Shown here: piece by piece, positions 8,299-17,731 of the stretch
Position numbering within the stretch: the first letter of the stretch is position 1
How the letters are laid out: each line of letters opens with the position of its first letter
From: Croceivirga sp.
GTDB lineage: Bacteria > Bacteroidota > Bacteroidia > Flavobacteriales > Flavobacteriaceae
Assembly: GCA_028281025.1 (NCBI GenBank)
Contig: JANQKR010000003.1
Span: 1 to 64,000, forward strand
Reading direction: 5' to 3'
DNA: 64,000 bases
Notes under the pieces: model-generated
Databases searched by the model: none
What the model was told of the DNA's origin: nothing
Seen by the model: the letters and a program-made list of their open reading frames with translations, nothing else
Made by a program: the position numbers and the translations under genes

Positions 8299-8760
8299 TT
8301 AACGCATGTTTTCAGCAGCTTTTTCCACTGCCCTATAGATTCGGTTGTAACTGGCACACCTACAAATATTGCCGTTCATGGCATTTTTGATTTCATCCTC
8401 AGTTGGGTTGGGATTGCCCTCCAAAAATGCGGAAGCCGTCATGATCTGTCCCGCTTGGCAATATCCACATTGAGGTACGTCAATTTCTTTCCAGGCCTGT
8501 TGAACGGGATGTTCCCCAAATTCCGATAGGCCTTCAATTGTAGTGATCGATTTTCCTTCCACCTGTTCCAAGGTCATGGTACAACTCCGCATGGCCGTTC
8601 CATCTACATGGACCGTGCAGGCACTACATACATTTATTCCACAACCATACTTTGTTCCAACTAGGTCTAAATGATCCCGCAGTACCCAAAGTAAGGGTGT
8701 ATCTGCGGCTACATCAACGGACTGGGATACTCCGTTGACGGTAATTTGATACGTTGGCAT
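8299..8760 (-). CDS. IorA-like 2Fe-2S subunit of a xanthine oxidase-family oxidoreductase
   Basis: A 153-residue electron-transfer subunit with two 2Fe-2S sites. The plant-ferredoxin-type site is YGCGINVCSACTVHVDG with the fourth Cys in MRSC. The helical site is PQCGYCQAGQIM plus NICRCASYNRIYRAV. This is the normal layout for small subunits of the IorA/CoxS/XdhC-served family. No signal is present, so it probably travels with the Tat-exported IorB partner. It is the first gene of the leftward operon, and its promoter should lie in 8761-9144. Confidence 0.93.
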   Translation of the reverse strand: MPTYQITVNGVSQSVDVAADTPLLWVLRDHLDLVGTKYGCGINVCSACTVHVDGTAMRSCTMTLEQVEGKSITTIEGLSEFGEHPVQQAWKEIDVPQCGYCQAGQIMTASAFLEGNPNPTEDEIKNAMNGNICRCASYNRIYRAVEKAAENMR

Positions 8761-9144
8761 AGCTTTTTGATTTCTGTTCTCCTGTTGAAGGTACCAAAAT
8801 TTGAAGCTGTCCTGTCTTTTTTAACCGTAGAAGGACGGCTTTTAACTTTTTTTTACGAACCCTGTTTAAGGAAAAGGTCCCTAAATGAAAGCTGATGCTC
8901 CGGTCCCAAGGCTCGCCTACAAAAACCTGTTGCGCTCACTTTGGACAAACCCAAACAAAGGCCAGGGATTTTTGATGTCAAAAAGTTTTCTAAGACCTAC
9001 GTTCCCGTCCATTGGATATCCCAGAACCGTTTGAATTCAACGTAAGGATCCCTGTCTTTTCTTTTTTTGATTTTTTTTAGGTATTTTGTTGCAACTGGAT
9101 TTACGTTCAAAATCTCGCGTTATAGTATTTAAGTTCACTTCCAT
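8761..9144. other. Divergent intergenic region, Moco operon / glucan regulator
   Basis: A 384-bp non-coding stretch between the leftward iorA-like gene and the rightward regulator. It must hold promoters for both. I found no exact TAnnTTTG box with a good -33 partner, no strong hairpin and no copy of the CCTTAACA repeat seen downstream of the regulator. A poly-T run (9059-9078) precedes the regulator start. Confidence 0.5.
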
Positions 9145-11937
9145 TTGAAAAATACACTCTGGATTACCTGTCTACTGTTTTGGGGCCTCAACGCCCAGGA
9201 ACTTCCTCCAATCCAAAATTTTTATCCCAAGGATTATCAGGGCGAAAATCAAAATTGGGCCATTTCGCAGTCTGCGGAAAAACTGATTTATGTTGCCAAT
9301 AGCAAGGGTTTACTGGAGTACAATGGTGCGAATTGGACACTCTATCCCTCCCCCAATGAAACCATTATGCGATCTGTCCGGGTGGTGAGGGACCGGATTT
9401 ATACGGGCTGTTTTATGGAATTCGGTTATTGGAAAAGGGATGCCCTAGGCAGCCTGGTGTATACCTCCTTGTCAAAAAACATAGCAGTGGACCTTATTGA
9501 GGATGAGGAGTTCTGGGAAATTTTTGAAGTGGAGGATTATATGGTCTTCCAATCGCTAAAACGGATCTATATCTACAATGTGGATGACGGTTCCGTGAAT
9601 ACGATTGAGTCGAACAGTACCATTACCAAAATGTACCGTGTAGACGAAGATATCTATTTCCAAAGGATGGGACAGGGCCTGTACAAAATAGAATCAGGTA
9701 AGGATTTTTTGGTTTTCAATGATGAAATTGTAAAAAACGATGAGGTCATTCATGTTTTTCCCGCCGAAAACGATTTGTTGGTCCTCACCAAGAATAACGG
9801 ATTTTATAGGCAAAAAGATAGTGTGTTGGTTGCCTCCGAAAACTTTCCCAATGCGTGTTTATCGCAGCTAAGTTTGTACGATGGCGTTCAACTGGAAGAT
9901 GAAAGCTATATTTTGGGCACCATATCCAATGGGCTAATTTACCTTAACAACAATGGGGAACTGCGTTATCAGATAGATCAGGATGAGGGCTTGCTGAACA
10001 ATACGGTTTTATCCCTGTTTGAAGATAGGGACAGAAACATTTGGCTGGGCCTGGATCATGGGATCAGTTATATCAATATAGAAGCGCCCTATAAGGTTTT
10101 CAATGATTTTAAAGGGGTTTTGGGCAGTGTCTATGCCTCATCGATCCATGAAGGAAAACTATATCTGGGAACAAATCAGGGTCTTTTTTATAGGGAATTG
10201 GACAACACCAACGATTTTGAATTGATCAATGGAACACAGGGGCAGGTTTGGTGTTTGGAAAAGCTCGATGGCAAACTGTTCTGCGGGCATAACTCAGGTA
10301 CCTTTTTGGTCAATGGGAACAAGGTGCAAAAAATAGCCTCCGTTCAAGGGACCTGGGACATTGCAGAGTTGAAGGACAAACCAAATTTATTGCTTCAGGG
10401 AAATTATGATGGACTCTATATCCTGGAGAAATCAAAGGGCTCTTGGCGTATGCGGAACAAGATCAAAGGGTTCAACAACAGCTCGCGTTATTTTGAAACC
10501 CTGGGGACCCAAGTCCTGGTAAACCATGAATACAATGGCGTTTTTAAGATAACGGTGGACAGCACTTTTTCCGAGCTTGGGGACATGAAAATCGATACGG
10601 TGATAAAGGGTTCCAATTCCGGCATTGTCAAATACAACGGGAAGTTATTCTATGCGTACAAAAAAGGGATTTTTGAGTATGACGAAACCAATGGGGATTT
10701 TCAGAAGGATAGTGTGCTAAGTACCATTTATACGGAAGACGAATACGAATCCGGAAAACTCATTGTGGATGAAAGTGATAATACCTTATGGGTATTTACC
10801 ACCTCCAACATAAGTTATGTTACCCCTGTACGACTAACCAGGGCTGCCAAAATGAAGCGTATACCCTTGACAAAGGAAATGCGGGAAGGGATTTTGGGAT
10901 ACGAAAATATTACGAGATTGGACGATTCCGGAAATTATCTCCTGGGAAAAACCTCCGGATATATGACCTTTAATCTCAATGGGATTATTCCCCGCGATTT
11001 TCGTATTTATCTGGCCAATGTTTCCAATGGGATCGCAAAAGGCGAGGAAGTGTTAAGGGACAGATCGCAGAAAGGTAATTTTAAGAGCCATGAAAACAAT
11101 CTGGGATTTTCCTTTTATGCTCCAGAGTATCATAAATACCTGAATACCCAGTACCAATATCGATTGCAGGGACTTTATGACAGTTGGAGCAACTGGTCGC
11201 AAGACCACGAAGCCTACTTCGAAAACCTGCCTTTTGGGGAATACGTATTCTACGTGCGCGCAAAGATTGGGGATACCGTTTCTGAAAATACGGCCTCCTA
11301 CTCCTTTTCCATAGCCAAGCCGTGGTACATCTCAAATACCATGATTGTCCTCTATATCCTGGGAATACTCCTGTTTTCATTGTTTATGCATACGCTCTAC
11401 CGACGGTATTATAAAAAACAACGTCTAAAGCTTATAGAGAAGAACCAAAAGGAATTGGAGTTTGCACAGGTTCAAAATGAGAAAGAGATCATTAGGATAA
11501 AAAACAAGCAATTGGAGTTGGAAAACAAGAATAAGGGTAAGGAATTGGCCGCTTCCACAATGAATATCATCAAGAAAAATGAGTTGTTGACGAATATAAA
11601 GAGTGAACTAAAATCCATTAGGGACCAGAACATCGTCAAGCCCGTAATTAAAATCATTGACAATAGTCTAAACCAGAATGACGATTGGGAACTTTTCCAG
11701 GAAGCATTTAACAATGCCGACAGTGAATTTTTAAAGAATATCAAAAAAATGCATCCTTCCCTATCCCCTAACGATCTTAAATTATGTGCCTACTTAAGAC
11801 TGAATCTCTCTTCCAAGGAAATAGCCCAATTGTTGAACATATCACCCAAAAGTGTCGAAATCAAACGTTATAGGTTGCGAAAAAAACTGGATTTGCAGCA
11901 CGAAGACAATCTCGTGAACTATATTCTGGAGTTATGA
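9145..11937 (+). CDS. Membrane-spanning triple-tyrosine / LuxR-type one-component regulator
   Basis: A 930-residue sensor-regulator. Residues 1-18 are a signal peptide beginning at TTG (MKNTLW); no nearby ATG keeps the signal intact. The periplasmic part has propeller-type repeats (LLEYNGANWTLYP, LFEDRDRNIWLGLDHGISYI) and a Y_Y_Y domain (YRLQGLYDSWSNWS) near 670-715. One membrane helix lies at about 730-752, followed by a charged coiled coil. The C-terminal ~60 residues are a LuxR-like helix-turn-helix (SSKEIAQLLNISPKSVEIKR). There is no histidine kinase or receiver domain, so ligand sensing and DNA binding are in one chain. It directly precedes the beta-glucan genes in the same direction and is the likely regulator of that locus. 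Confidence 0.9.
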   Translation: MKNTLWITCLLFWGLNAQELPPIQNFYPKDYQGENQNWAISQSAEKLIYVANSKGLLEYNGANWTLYPSPNETIMRSVRVVRDRIYTGCFMEFGYWKRDALGSLVYTSLSKNIAVDLIEDEEFWEIFEVEDYMVFQSLKRIYIYNVDDGSVNTIESNSTITKMYRVDEDIYFQRMGQGLYKIESGKDFLVFNDEIVKNDEVIHVFPAENDLLVLTKNNGFYRQKDSVLVASENFPNACLSQLSLYDGVQLEDESYILGTISNGLIYLNNNGELRYQIDQDEGLLNNTVLSLFEDRDRNIWLGLDHGISYINIEAPYKVFNDFKGVLGSVYASSIHEGKLYLGTNQGLFYRELDNTNDFELINGTQGQVWCLEKLDGKLFCGHNSGTFLVNGNKVQKIASVQGTWDIAELKDKPNLLLQGNYDGLYILEKSKGSWRMRNKIKGFNNSSRYFETLGTQVLVNHEYNGVFKITVDSTFSELGDMKIDTVIKGSNSGIVKYNGKLFYAYKKGIFEYDETNGDFQKDSVLSTIYTEDEYESGKLIVDESDNTLWVFTTSNISYVTPVRLTRAAKMKRIPLTKEMREGILGYENITRLDDSGNYLLGKTSGYMTFNLNGIIPRDFRIYLANVSNGIAKGEEVLRDRSQKGNFKSHENNLGFSFYAPEYHKYLNTQYQYRLQGLYDSWSNWSQDHEAYFENLPFGEYVFYVRAKIGDTVSENTASYSFSIAKPWYISNTMIVLYILGILLFSLFMHTLYRRYYKKQRLKLIEKNQKELEFAQVQNEKEIIRIKNKQLELENKNKGKELAASTMNIIKKNELLTNIKSELKSIRDQNIVKPVIKIIDNSLNQNDDWELFQEAFNNADSEFLKNIKKMHPSLSPNDLKLCAYLRLNLSSKEIAQLLNISPKSVEIKRYRLRKKLDLQHEDNLVNYILEL

Positions 11938-11940
11938 TAA

Positions 11941-11990
11941 CCTTAACATAATTTTTCGAAACCTTAACAAAAGCCCCACCCACCTTAACA
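11941..11990 (+). promoter_or_regulatory. Three CCTTAACA direct repeats at exact 21-bp period
   Basis: The octamer CCTTAACA occurs at 11941, 11962 and 11983, with 21 bp (two helical turns) between copies, so the three sites face the same side of the helix. They lie immediately after the regulator stop codon and ~220 bp before the first glucan-locus gene. This is the geometry expected of an activator operator. Binding by the neighbouring LuxR-type regulator is inference. Confidence 0.6.
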
Positions 11991-12207
11991 ATACCACTAC
12001 AAACCCGTTTTTACACCCTTTATTTACCACTACGGAACACTTTTTAACATTTGTTGAAAACCCTTCAAATACAGGAGTTCAAAAGATTTTGCAATATCAA
12101 ATTGACAGAATTAATGCTCTTTTTTTAACATGTATACTTTTTGTAGTGGTTGATTTTATGGTATCCGCAATTTTTGCTCATAAGTTTAGTACATCAAAAA
12201 ATGCTCA

Positions 12208-15200
12208 ATGGATACGATTCAGAAAAAATTACTCAAACTCACCTTTCTCTTATGCACAACGATTGCCTTTACACAGACCGATAAGGTAATGGTTGTGGAT
12301 GAAGGAGGAGGTCCAAAGTTGGTGGTCAATGGGAAGGATTTTATGATCAATGGGATGAACTGGGATTACATACCCATTGGAACCAACACCGTTAATGCCG
12401 GATTTTGGAAAAAATCCGATGATATCATCAAAGCGGGATTGGATACGGAAATGTCCCTCTTGAAAAACATGGGGGTAAATGTCATTCGCCAATATACCGG
12501 AGTACCTGCCAAATGGATTCGGTACATCTATGAGAATTATGGGATTTATACGATGTTGAACCATTCTTTTGGACGTTACGGCCTAACTCTGAATGGTGTT
12601 TGGACTCCTGTGACCATTTATGATGACCCCACAACCGTAGATTTTTTGATGTCCGAAATGGAACAACTGGTCAAAGATTACAAGAATACACCAGGGCTCC
12701 TCATGTATTTATTGGGGAATGAGAACAATTATGGTCTATTCTGGGCAGGAGCCGAAACCGAGGATTTCCCGGATGATGAGGGCAGGATACAGTTTATAGG
12801 GGAAAGCAGGGGAAGGCCCATGTACAGGTTAATGAATGAAGCTGCTAAAATGATGAAGGAGATGGATGCCTCACATCCCGTGGCAATATGCAACGGAGAT
12901 GTACTGTTCATCGATATTGTAGCCGAGGAGTGTAAAGATGTGGACATCTACGGAACCAATACCTACCGTGGTCTTTCTTTTGGTGATATGTTCCAAGTGG
13001 TCAAGGATAAATTGAACAAACCCATAATGTTCACTGAATTTGGTGCGGATGCCTACAATGCCATGGAAAACAAGGAAGATCAGTTTTCCCAGGCCTATTA
13101 TATGGTGGGCAATTGGAAAGAGATTTATGAGAATGCCGCTGGACTTGGAAAAGTAGGAAATTCCATTGGTGGTTTTACTTTTCAATTCAGTGATGGTTGG
13201 TGGAAATTTGGTTTTGATGATAGAAAAAATGCTGATGTTCATGACAACAATGCCTCATGGTCCAATGGAGGATATGCCAGGGATTTGGCCGCTCCCGGTG
13301 CCAATAACATGAACGAGGAATGGTTTGGTATCTGTGCCAAAGGTGCCACAAACCCCAGGGGGCTTTATGAACTTTACCCCAGGGCCGCTTATTATGCATT
13401 GAAAGAGGCACATCAATTGGATCCCTATGGGCAGGGCGTGAATCTGGACTTTGTCCAGAACCATTTTAACAATATTCAATTAATGGATGCGGTACTTAAG
13501 GCACGCGGGGATAAGGCCGCACTTAGCGGTGAGGATAGTAAAATGCTCCGTATCAGTAATCTTCAGGCAAAGCTTGCCACCTTTAGTACCGGGGGCAGTC
13601 TTATCACCACTCCGGACAATGCGGATCCGAACAATCCCAATACGTTTCCCAACCAATTGGGATTTGACCATATGCAATCCTATTTTGTTGGTGTGGAAGG
13701 CAATCCAGCTTCCAATATGCGAGCCGAGGTAAACGTAAACGTGGTTGGAAATGTTGCCCAAAACCCCATCAACGAGCTTTTTTATGAGAACAATTCACGT
13801 CCCATTGATGTCAGCACCGATCGTGGGGATGTTATTGTTTCGGACGTCAATAGGGTTCGGATCTATCAAGCGGAATTTGAGTGGAACGCCAAGGAATTCG
13901 ACTTAAGGGGATTTTATAGAACGGGACATTACCATTGGGGGTATGAAGGTGATTTTTTTGGCTTCTATCCTGAAGCCAACTATGGCCCCAACCTGGATAT
14001 CTACAACGGGGAAATCCTTGGTGCGGAACTGGATGGTAAGGGTCCGTTAAAAGGCCTAAAGGTTGCTTTGGGTCCCCAACTTTGGTGGGGTTCCAATCCA
14101 ACCATGCTCTTTAAGTACCAAAGGCACATCGGAAAATTTGATGTCACCGGTATTTATCATAGGGACTTTGAAACAAACATCGCATTTGATGACACTGGAC
14201 GCCGGGTTTTGGATATAAACCAATTGCGAAGTGGTGTCGTACCGCCCTGGCCAACAGAAAGGGCCTCTATTGCCGTAGAACGGGAATTTGGAAAATTTGG
14301 AGTCATGGTAGGGGGAATTTGGGCAGGAAGCCCCTTGAACGGCACATCCTTTCAAGACGTTAGGGGTACACCAGGAAACTATGTGGTCTTTGAAGATAGG
14401 ATCCAGTCCAGCGATAATTGGGGGGGTAAAGCAAAAATCACCTATGAAGGCGGTAAGTTCAATTGGTATGGCCAAGCTTCGGCAATGGGATTGATTGCCA
14501 ATGGTGGCGCGGACCAAACACTCACCTTTACCGGTTGGAAATTGAGGGATACCGGAAGTGGCAATGTGACCAGTGTATTTTCTGGATTTACGTTCGCTGC
14601 AGGAAATTTCCAGATTGCTCCCAACTTTATGTGGCAAAAACCCTTGGTAGAGGCCATCCCCCAGGATGTACAGGCGCCAGGCCGACTAAGAAACATTATT
14701 GATGACCCTTTTGCGGTGCGTTGGAATCGAGAAACCACCGCAGGTGAGATACTATTTACCTATGATCCAACTCCAGGCACCTGGATGTACGAATGGGACA
14801 ATGATCGTGCGGAAGATGCTGAGTTTGCCATGAACTTAGGTTTTGTGTATCGTCGTCTGCCAACCACCATGGATGCACATATAGGATTTTTAGCCGACCG
14901 GACCATTTTTTCCTTTCCAAATTCGGCACCGGCCGAAGACCTTTGGGAAGTACATTCCAGAATGGTTTCCAAGATTGGCCCGGATTTCGGTATGGTCGGT
15001 AATTTTTACTACGGAAACGGACAGGGAAATGGGGATTCAGATCGGTTGATCAAGCGGTTTGGAGGTGATGTTCGCATCCTTTATAAAAACTTCAAATTGC
15101 ACTACGAGCAAAAAATTAACGATTGGGGACCATATGATTACCATCGCGACTTTAACTTAACGTTCCCCGTACAATTGATGTTGGACCTCTCCACTACCCT

Positions 15201-15408
15201 GGGCAAACCGGACTGGTTTATTCTACCAAGTACACAGATTGGGATACGGGGCATATGGCGATCATTGGATGAATTTTCACCACGGTATGCACCAACCGCC
15301 GTGCCACCTAACACATTTCAGCGAGAGCCCATTCTAAGTCCTGTAGGATTTGATAATGGTAATGAATGGGAAATTATGACATACATACACATCAATATTG
15401 GGAAATAA
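12208..15408 (+). CDS. Surface glycosidase (clan GH-A, GH2-like TIM barrel) fused to an outer-membrane beta-barrel
   Basis: A 1066-residue exported protein. Residues 1-22 are a signal peptide. Residues ~30-410 form a TIM-barrel glycosidase: INGMNWDYIPIG, YLLGNENNYGLFW (putative acid/base E172) and PIMFTEFGADAYN (putative nucleophile E277), a spacing typical of clan GH-A, closest in style to GH2 C-terminal or GH5-like barrels. From about residue 510 to the end the chain alternates Gly/aromatic/polar strands (KGLKVALGPQLWWGSNPTML, FAMNLGFVYRRLP, WEIMTYIHINIG) as in outer-membrane porins. It is the first structural gene of a beta-1,3-glucan locus lacking SusC/SusD, so a combined hydrolase and porin is suggested. 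Exact GH family and substrate are uncertain. Confidence 0.8.
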   Translation: MDTIQKKLLKLTFLLCTTIAFTQTDKVMVVDEGGGPKLVVNGKDFMINGMNWDYIPIGTNTVNAGFWKKSDDIIKAGLDTEMSLLKNMGVNVIRQYTGVPAKWIRYIYENYGIYTMLNHSFGRYGLTLNGVWTPVTIYDDPTTVDFLMSEMEQLVKDYKNTPGLLMYLLGNENNYGLFWAGAETEDFPDDEGRIQFIGESRGRPMYRLMNEAAKMMKEMDASHPVAICNGDVLFIDIVAEECKDVDIYGTNTYRGLSFGDMFQVVKDKLNKPIMFTEFGADAYNAMENKEDQFSQAYYMVGNWKEIYENAAGLGKVGNSIGGFTFQFSDGWWKFGFDDRKNADVHDNNASWSNGGYARDLAAPGANNMNEEWFGICAKGATNPRGLYELYPRAAYYALKEAHQLDPYGQGVNLDFVQNHFNNIQLMDAVLKARGDKAALSGEDSKMLRISNLQAKLATFSTGGSLITTPDNADPNNPNTFPNQLGFDHMQSYFVGVEGNPASNMRAEVNVNVVGNVAQNPINELFYENNSRPIDVSTDRGDVIVSDVNRVRIYQAEFEWNAKEFDLRGFYRTGHYHWGYEGDFFGFYPEANYGPNLDIYNGEILGAELDGKGPLKGLKVALGPQLWWGSNPTMLFKYQRHIGKFDVTGIYHRDFETNIAFDDTGRRVLDINQLRSGVVPPWPTERASIAVEREFGKFGVMVGGIWAGSPLNGTSFQDVRGTPGNYVVFEDRIQSSDNWGGKAKITYEGGKFNWYGQASAMGLIANGGADQTLTFTGWKLRDTGSGNVTSVFSGFTFAAGNFQIAPNFMWQKPLVEAIPQDVQAPGRLRNIIDDPFAVRWNRETTAGEILFTYDPTPGTWMYEWDNDRAEDAEFAMNLGFVYRRLPTTMDAHIGFLADRTIFSFPNSAPAEDLWEVHSRMVSKIGPDFGMVGNFYYGNGQGNGDSDRLIKRFGGDVRILYKNFKLHYEQKINDWGPYDYHRDFNLTFPVQLMLDLSTTLGKPDWFILPSTQIGIRGIWRSLDEFSPRYAPTAVPPNTFQREPILSPVGFDNGNEWEIMTYIHINIGK

Positions 15409-15420
15409 AAAGATAGCACT

Positions 15421-16824
15421 ATGAAAAATCTAATATATATCAATGTAAGACGTGTTCTTTTTCTGAGTTTGGGCATCACTTTTTTTTACAGCTGTGAACG
15501 AGACCTTTCAGAAGACGTACAATTTGCTACATTTCCCGTCAATGGCGACATATTTACAGATAACCCGGTAGGTCTTACCGATCAGTTTTTTGATTCATTT
15601 GATCCCGCAACGGGAGCAAACCCAGAAGGTTTTGATAGAGATGATGAGGTCGCTTTTGAAGGGTCAGCGTCCATTCGAATTGATGTCCCCGCACCGGATG
15701 ACCCGGATGGGGGTTTTATTGGGGGCATTTTCCTGGATCGTGGTGACGGTAGGGATTTGACCGGTTTTGATGCCCTTACCTTTTATGTCAAAGGCTCTAC
15801 AACAGCTACTATTGGGGAAGTTGGTTTTGGAACCGATTTTGGTGAAAACAAATTTGCGGTTACCGCTAACAATATTCGACTATCAACGGATTGGCGAAAA
15901 ATCATCATTCCCATTCCAGATCCTTCAAAATTGGTACAGGAAAGGGGCATGTTCTTCTTTTCGGCCGGTACCCAAAGTACCAATGGTTTTGGGTTTACCT
16001 TCTGGATCGATGAGTTGCGGTTTGAACGTTTGGGAACAATAGGGCAATCCAGACCTTCCATCTTGGGAGGCAATGATAGCCGTTTTCCAACAACGGTGGG
16101 GGAAAGTCTTACGATTGGCCAATTGCAGCAGACGTTTAATTTAGGGTCCGGTATCAATCAAACCGTGATTCCCGCACCTTCTTATTTTGATTTCAAAAGT
16201 TCCGATCCAAATGTGGCGTTTGTCAACGAACTTGGAGAGGTTACTGTAATCAATACCGGTACAACCGAGATTACCGCTTCTATTGCCGGGGTCTTGGCAG
16301 CGGGCAGGATATCGGTGGAATCATCGGAAACAGCACAAATAATTTCCATTTTTAGTGATTTGTTTGCAGACATTCCCGTAGATAATTTCAATGGATTTTT
16401 TCTACCGGATGGACAAACTACCCTAGGCGGAGTTATAGAAGAAGATGGTAATAACATTATTGATTATACCATGTTGAACTTTGTGGCCATCGAATTTTAT
16501 GGAAGGGATAATAGTGGCATACCTCCTGTAGATGCTACCGAAATGACACTGTTAAACCTTGAAATTAGGGTTAACGAAAATATTGATTCAGGTGATTTCA
16601 TAAATATTCAGTTGCAAAATGCCGTAGGTGCTCCAAATGCCTCAATAGGGACATTTCAAATACCTGGGTCTAGCCTAATTGCCAACGAATGGGTAGAATT
16701 CCAAATTCCACTCACCAGTTTTTCGGGTCTTGCAGCTAGAAACGCCATTGGTCAGTTATTCTTTGTTTCCGATGGCACCATATCCAATATTTCGGTGGAT
16801 AACATCTTTTTCTCTGCCGAATAA
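15421..16824 (+). CDS. Putative glycan-binding surface lipoprotein with Big2-like domain
   Basis: A 467-residue lipoprotein; the signal ends at FFYSC with the lipidated Cys at 25. Residues ~40-205 look like a beta-sandwich carbohydrate-binding module (ALTFYVKGSTTATIGEVGFG, FWIDELRFERL). Around 255-300 is a Big2-like Ig fold (VAFVNELGEVTVINTGTTEI), and the last ~150 residues form another sandwich ending ISVDNIFFSAE. No catalytic motif is seen. It follows the glycosidase-porin by 12 bp and precedes a GH16 lipoprotein, so it probably binds beta-glucan at the cell surface, filling the SusD/SGBP role. The family cannot be named from sequence alone. Confidence 0.75.
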   Translation: MKNLIYINVRRVLFLSLGITFFYSCERDLSEDVQFATFPVNGDIFTDNPVGLTDQFFDSFDPATGANPEGFDRDDEVAFEGSASIRIDVPAPDDPDGGFIGGIFLDRGDGRDLTGFDALTFYVKGSTTATIGEVGFGTDFGENKFAVTANNIRLSTDWRKIIIPIPDPSKLVQERGMFFFSAGTQSTNGFGFTFWIDELRFERLGTIGQSRPSILGGNDSRFPTTVGESLTIGQLQQTFNLGSGINQTVIPAPSYFDFKSSDPNVAFVNELGEVTVINTGTTEITASIAGVLAAGRISVESSETAQIISIFSDLFADIPVDNFNGFFLPDGQTTLGGVIEEDGNNIIDYTMLNFVAIEFYGRDNSGIPPVDATEMTLLNLEIRVNENIDSGDFINIQLQNAVGAPNASIGTFQIPGSSLIANEWVEFQIPLTSFSGLAARNAIGQLFFVSDGTISNISVDNIFFSAE

Positions 16825-16845
16825 TAGTTAAATCAATAAGAAGCC

Positions 16846-17712
16846 ATGAAAAATAAAATTCTAAATACACATATTAAATCGAGAATGGGTTCCAAAGTGC
16901 TTATTTTGGGTATGTTCCTTTTGTTCTTGGGTTGCGAAAATGATGACGCCCAGACCGTAGCCAGGTTCACTACTTTAGTATGGGAGGATAACTTTGACGT
17001 AGACGGTGCTCCAGATCCAAATCGTTGGGGGTTTGACCTTGGCGATGGAACCGAGCAAGGTATCCCGGGCTGGGGAAACGATGAATTGCAGTACTACACG
17101 GATAGACCGGAAAATGTTACGGTCCAAAACGGGTTTTTATTGATCACTGTAAGACAGGAGGATTTCAATGGAGCTGAATTTACCTCTGCGAGGCTTACCA
17201 CCCAAGGATTATTTGAACGGGCCTATGGACGTTTTGAAGCACGTATCCGGGTACCTTTTGGACAAGGTTATTGGCCTGCATTTTGGTTATTGGGAAATAA
17301 TTGCGATGAAAACCCTTGGCCCGCCTGTGGGGAGATTGACATCATGGAGAATGTAGGCGATGAACCGACCATTGTTTTTGGTAGTGTCCATGGCCCTGGC
17401 TATTCAGGTGGGGATTCCATTGGTAAGGACTATGAATTGACCGACGATCGTTTTGATACTGGATTCCACGTCTTTGGAATTGAGTGGTCACCGGAATTTA
17501 TCAATTATTATGTGGATGGCGATCTGTACCAAAGTATTACGCCAGAAGACATAGACGAAGAAACGGATGGTGAGGGCCAATGGATTTTTGACCGCCCATT
17601 TTATATCATCCTTAACGTGGCCGTTGGAGGCAATTTACCCGGACCACCGAATGATGAAACAGTTTTTCCCCAAACCATGCTCGTAGACTACGTACGTGTA
17701 TATGAACAGTAA
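16846..17712 (+). CDS. GH16 laminarinase-type endo-beta-1,3-glucanase lipoprotein
   Basis: A 288-residue GH16 enzyme. The lipobox is FLGC with Cys at 30. The catalytic signature is GEIDIMENVG, with nucleophile E163, Asp165 and acid/base E168, in the ExDxxE form of laminarinases. WPAFWLLG before it and FHVFGIEWSPEFINYYVDG after it are typical GH16 strands. It should cut beta-1,3-glucan at the outer surface or in the periplasm. It is catalytic domain only, with no attached CBM; the neighbouring lipoproteins appear to provide binding. It ends 19 bp before the next ATG. Confidence 0.94.
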   Translation: MKNKILNTHIKSRMGSKVLILGMFLLFLGCENDDAQTVARFTTLVWEDNFDVDGAPDPNRWGFDLGDGTEQGIPGWGNDELQYYTDRPENVTVQNGFLLITVRQEDFNGAEFTSARLTTQGLFERAYGRFEARIRVPFGQGYWPAFWLLGNNCDENPWPACGEIDIMENVGDEPTIVFGSVHGPGYSGGDSIGKDYELTDDRFDTGFHVFGIEWSPEFINYYVDGDLYQSITPEDIDEETDGEGQWIFDRPFYIILNVAVGGNLPGPPNDETVFPQTMLVDYVRVYEQ

Positions 17713-17731
17713 AAAGAAAAAACACTCTATT

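Noticed and set aside
7669-8529. 286-aa plus-strand ORF
   Set aside because: It is antisense to the iorB-like and iorA-like genes, whose motifs are unambiguous; the translation has no domain pattern.
8761-9144. Molybdenum cofactor riboswitch in front of the Moco operon
   Set aside because: No recognisable Moco aptamer pattern could be traced and such elements are not expected in Bacteroidota; left as plain intergenic region.
12089-12289. 66-aa plus-strand ORF with hydrophobic start
   Set aside because: It runs out of frame into the signal peptide of the 12208 gene and sits in the AT-rich promoter region; chance ORF.
14056-14637. 193-aa minus-strand ORF and other ORFs antisense to the glycosidase-barrel gene
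   Set aside because: Shadow frames of a clearly coding gene; no start context, signal or motif.
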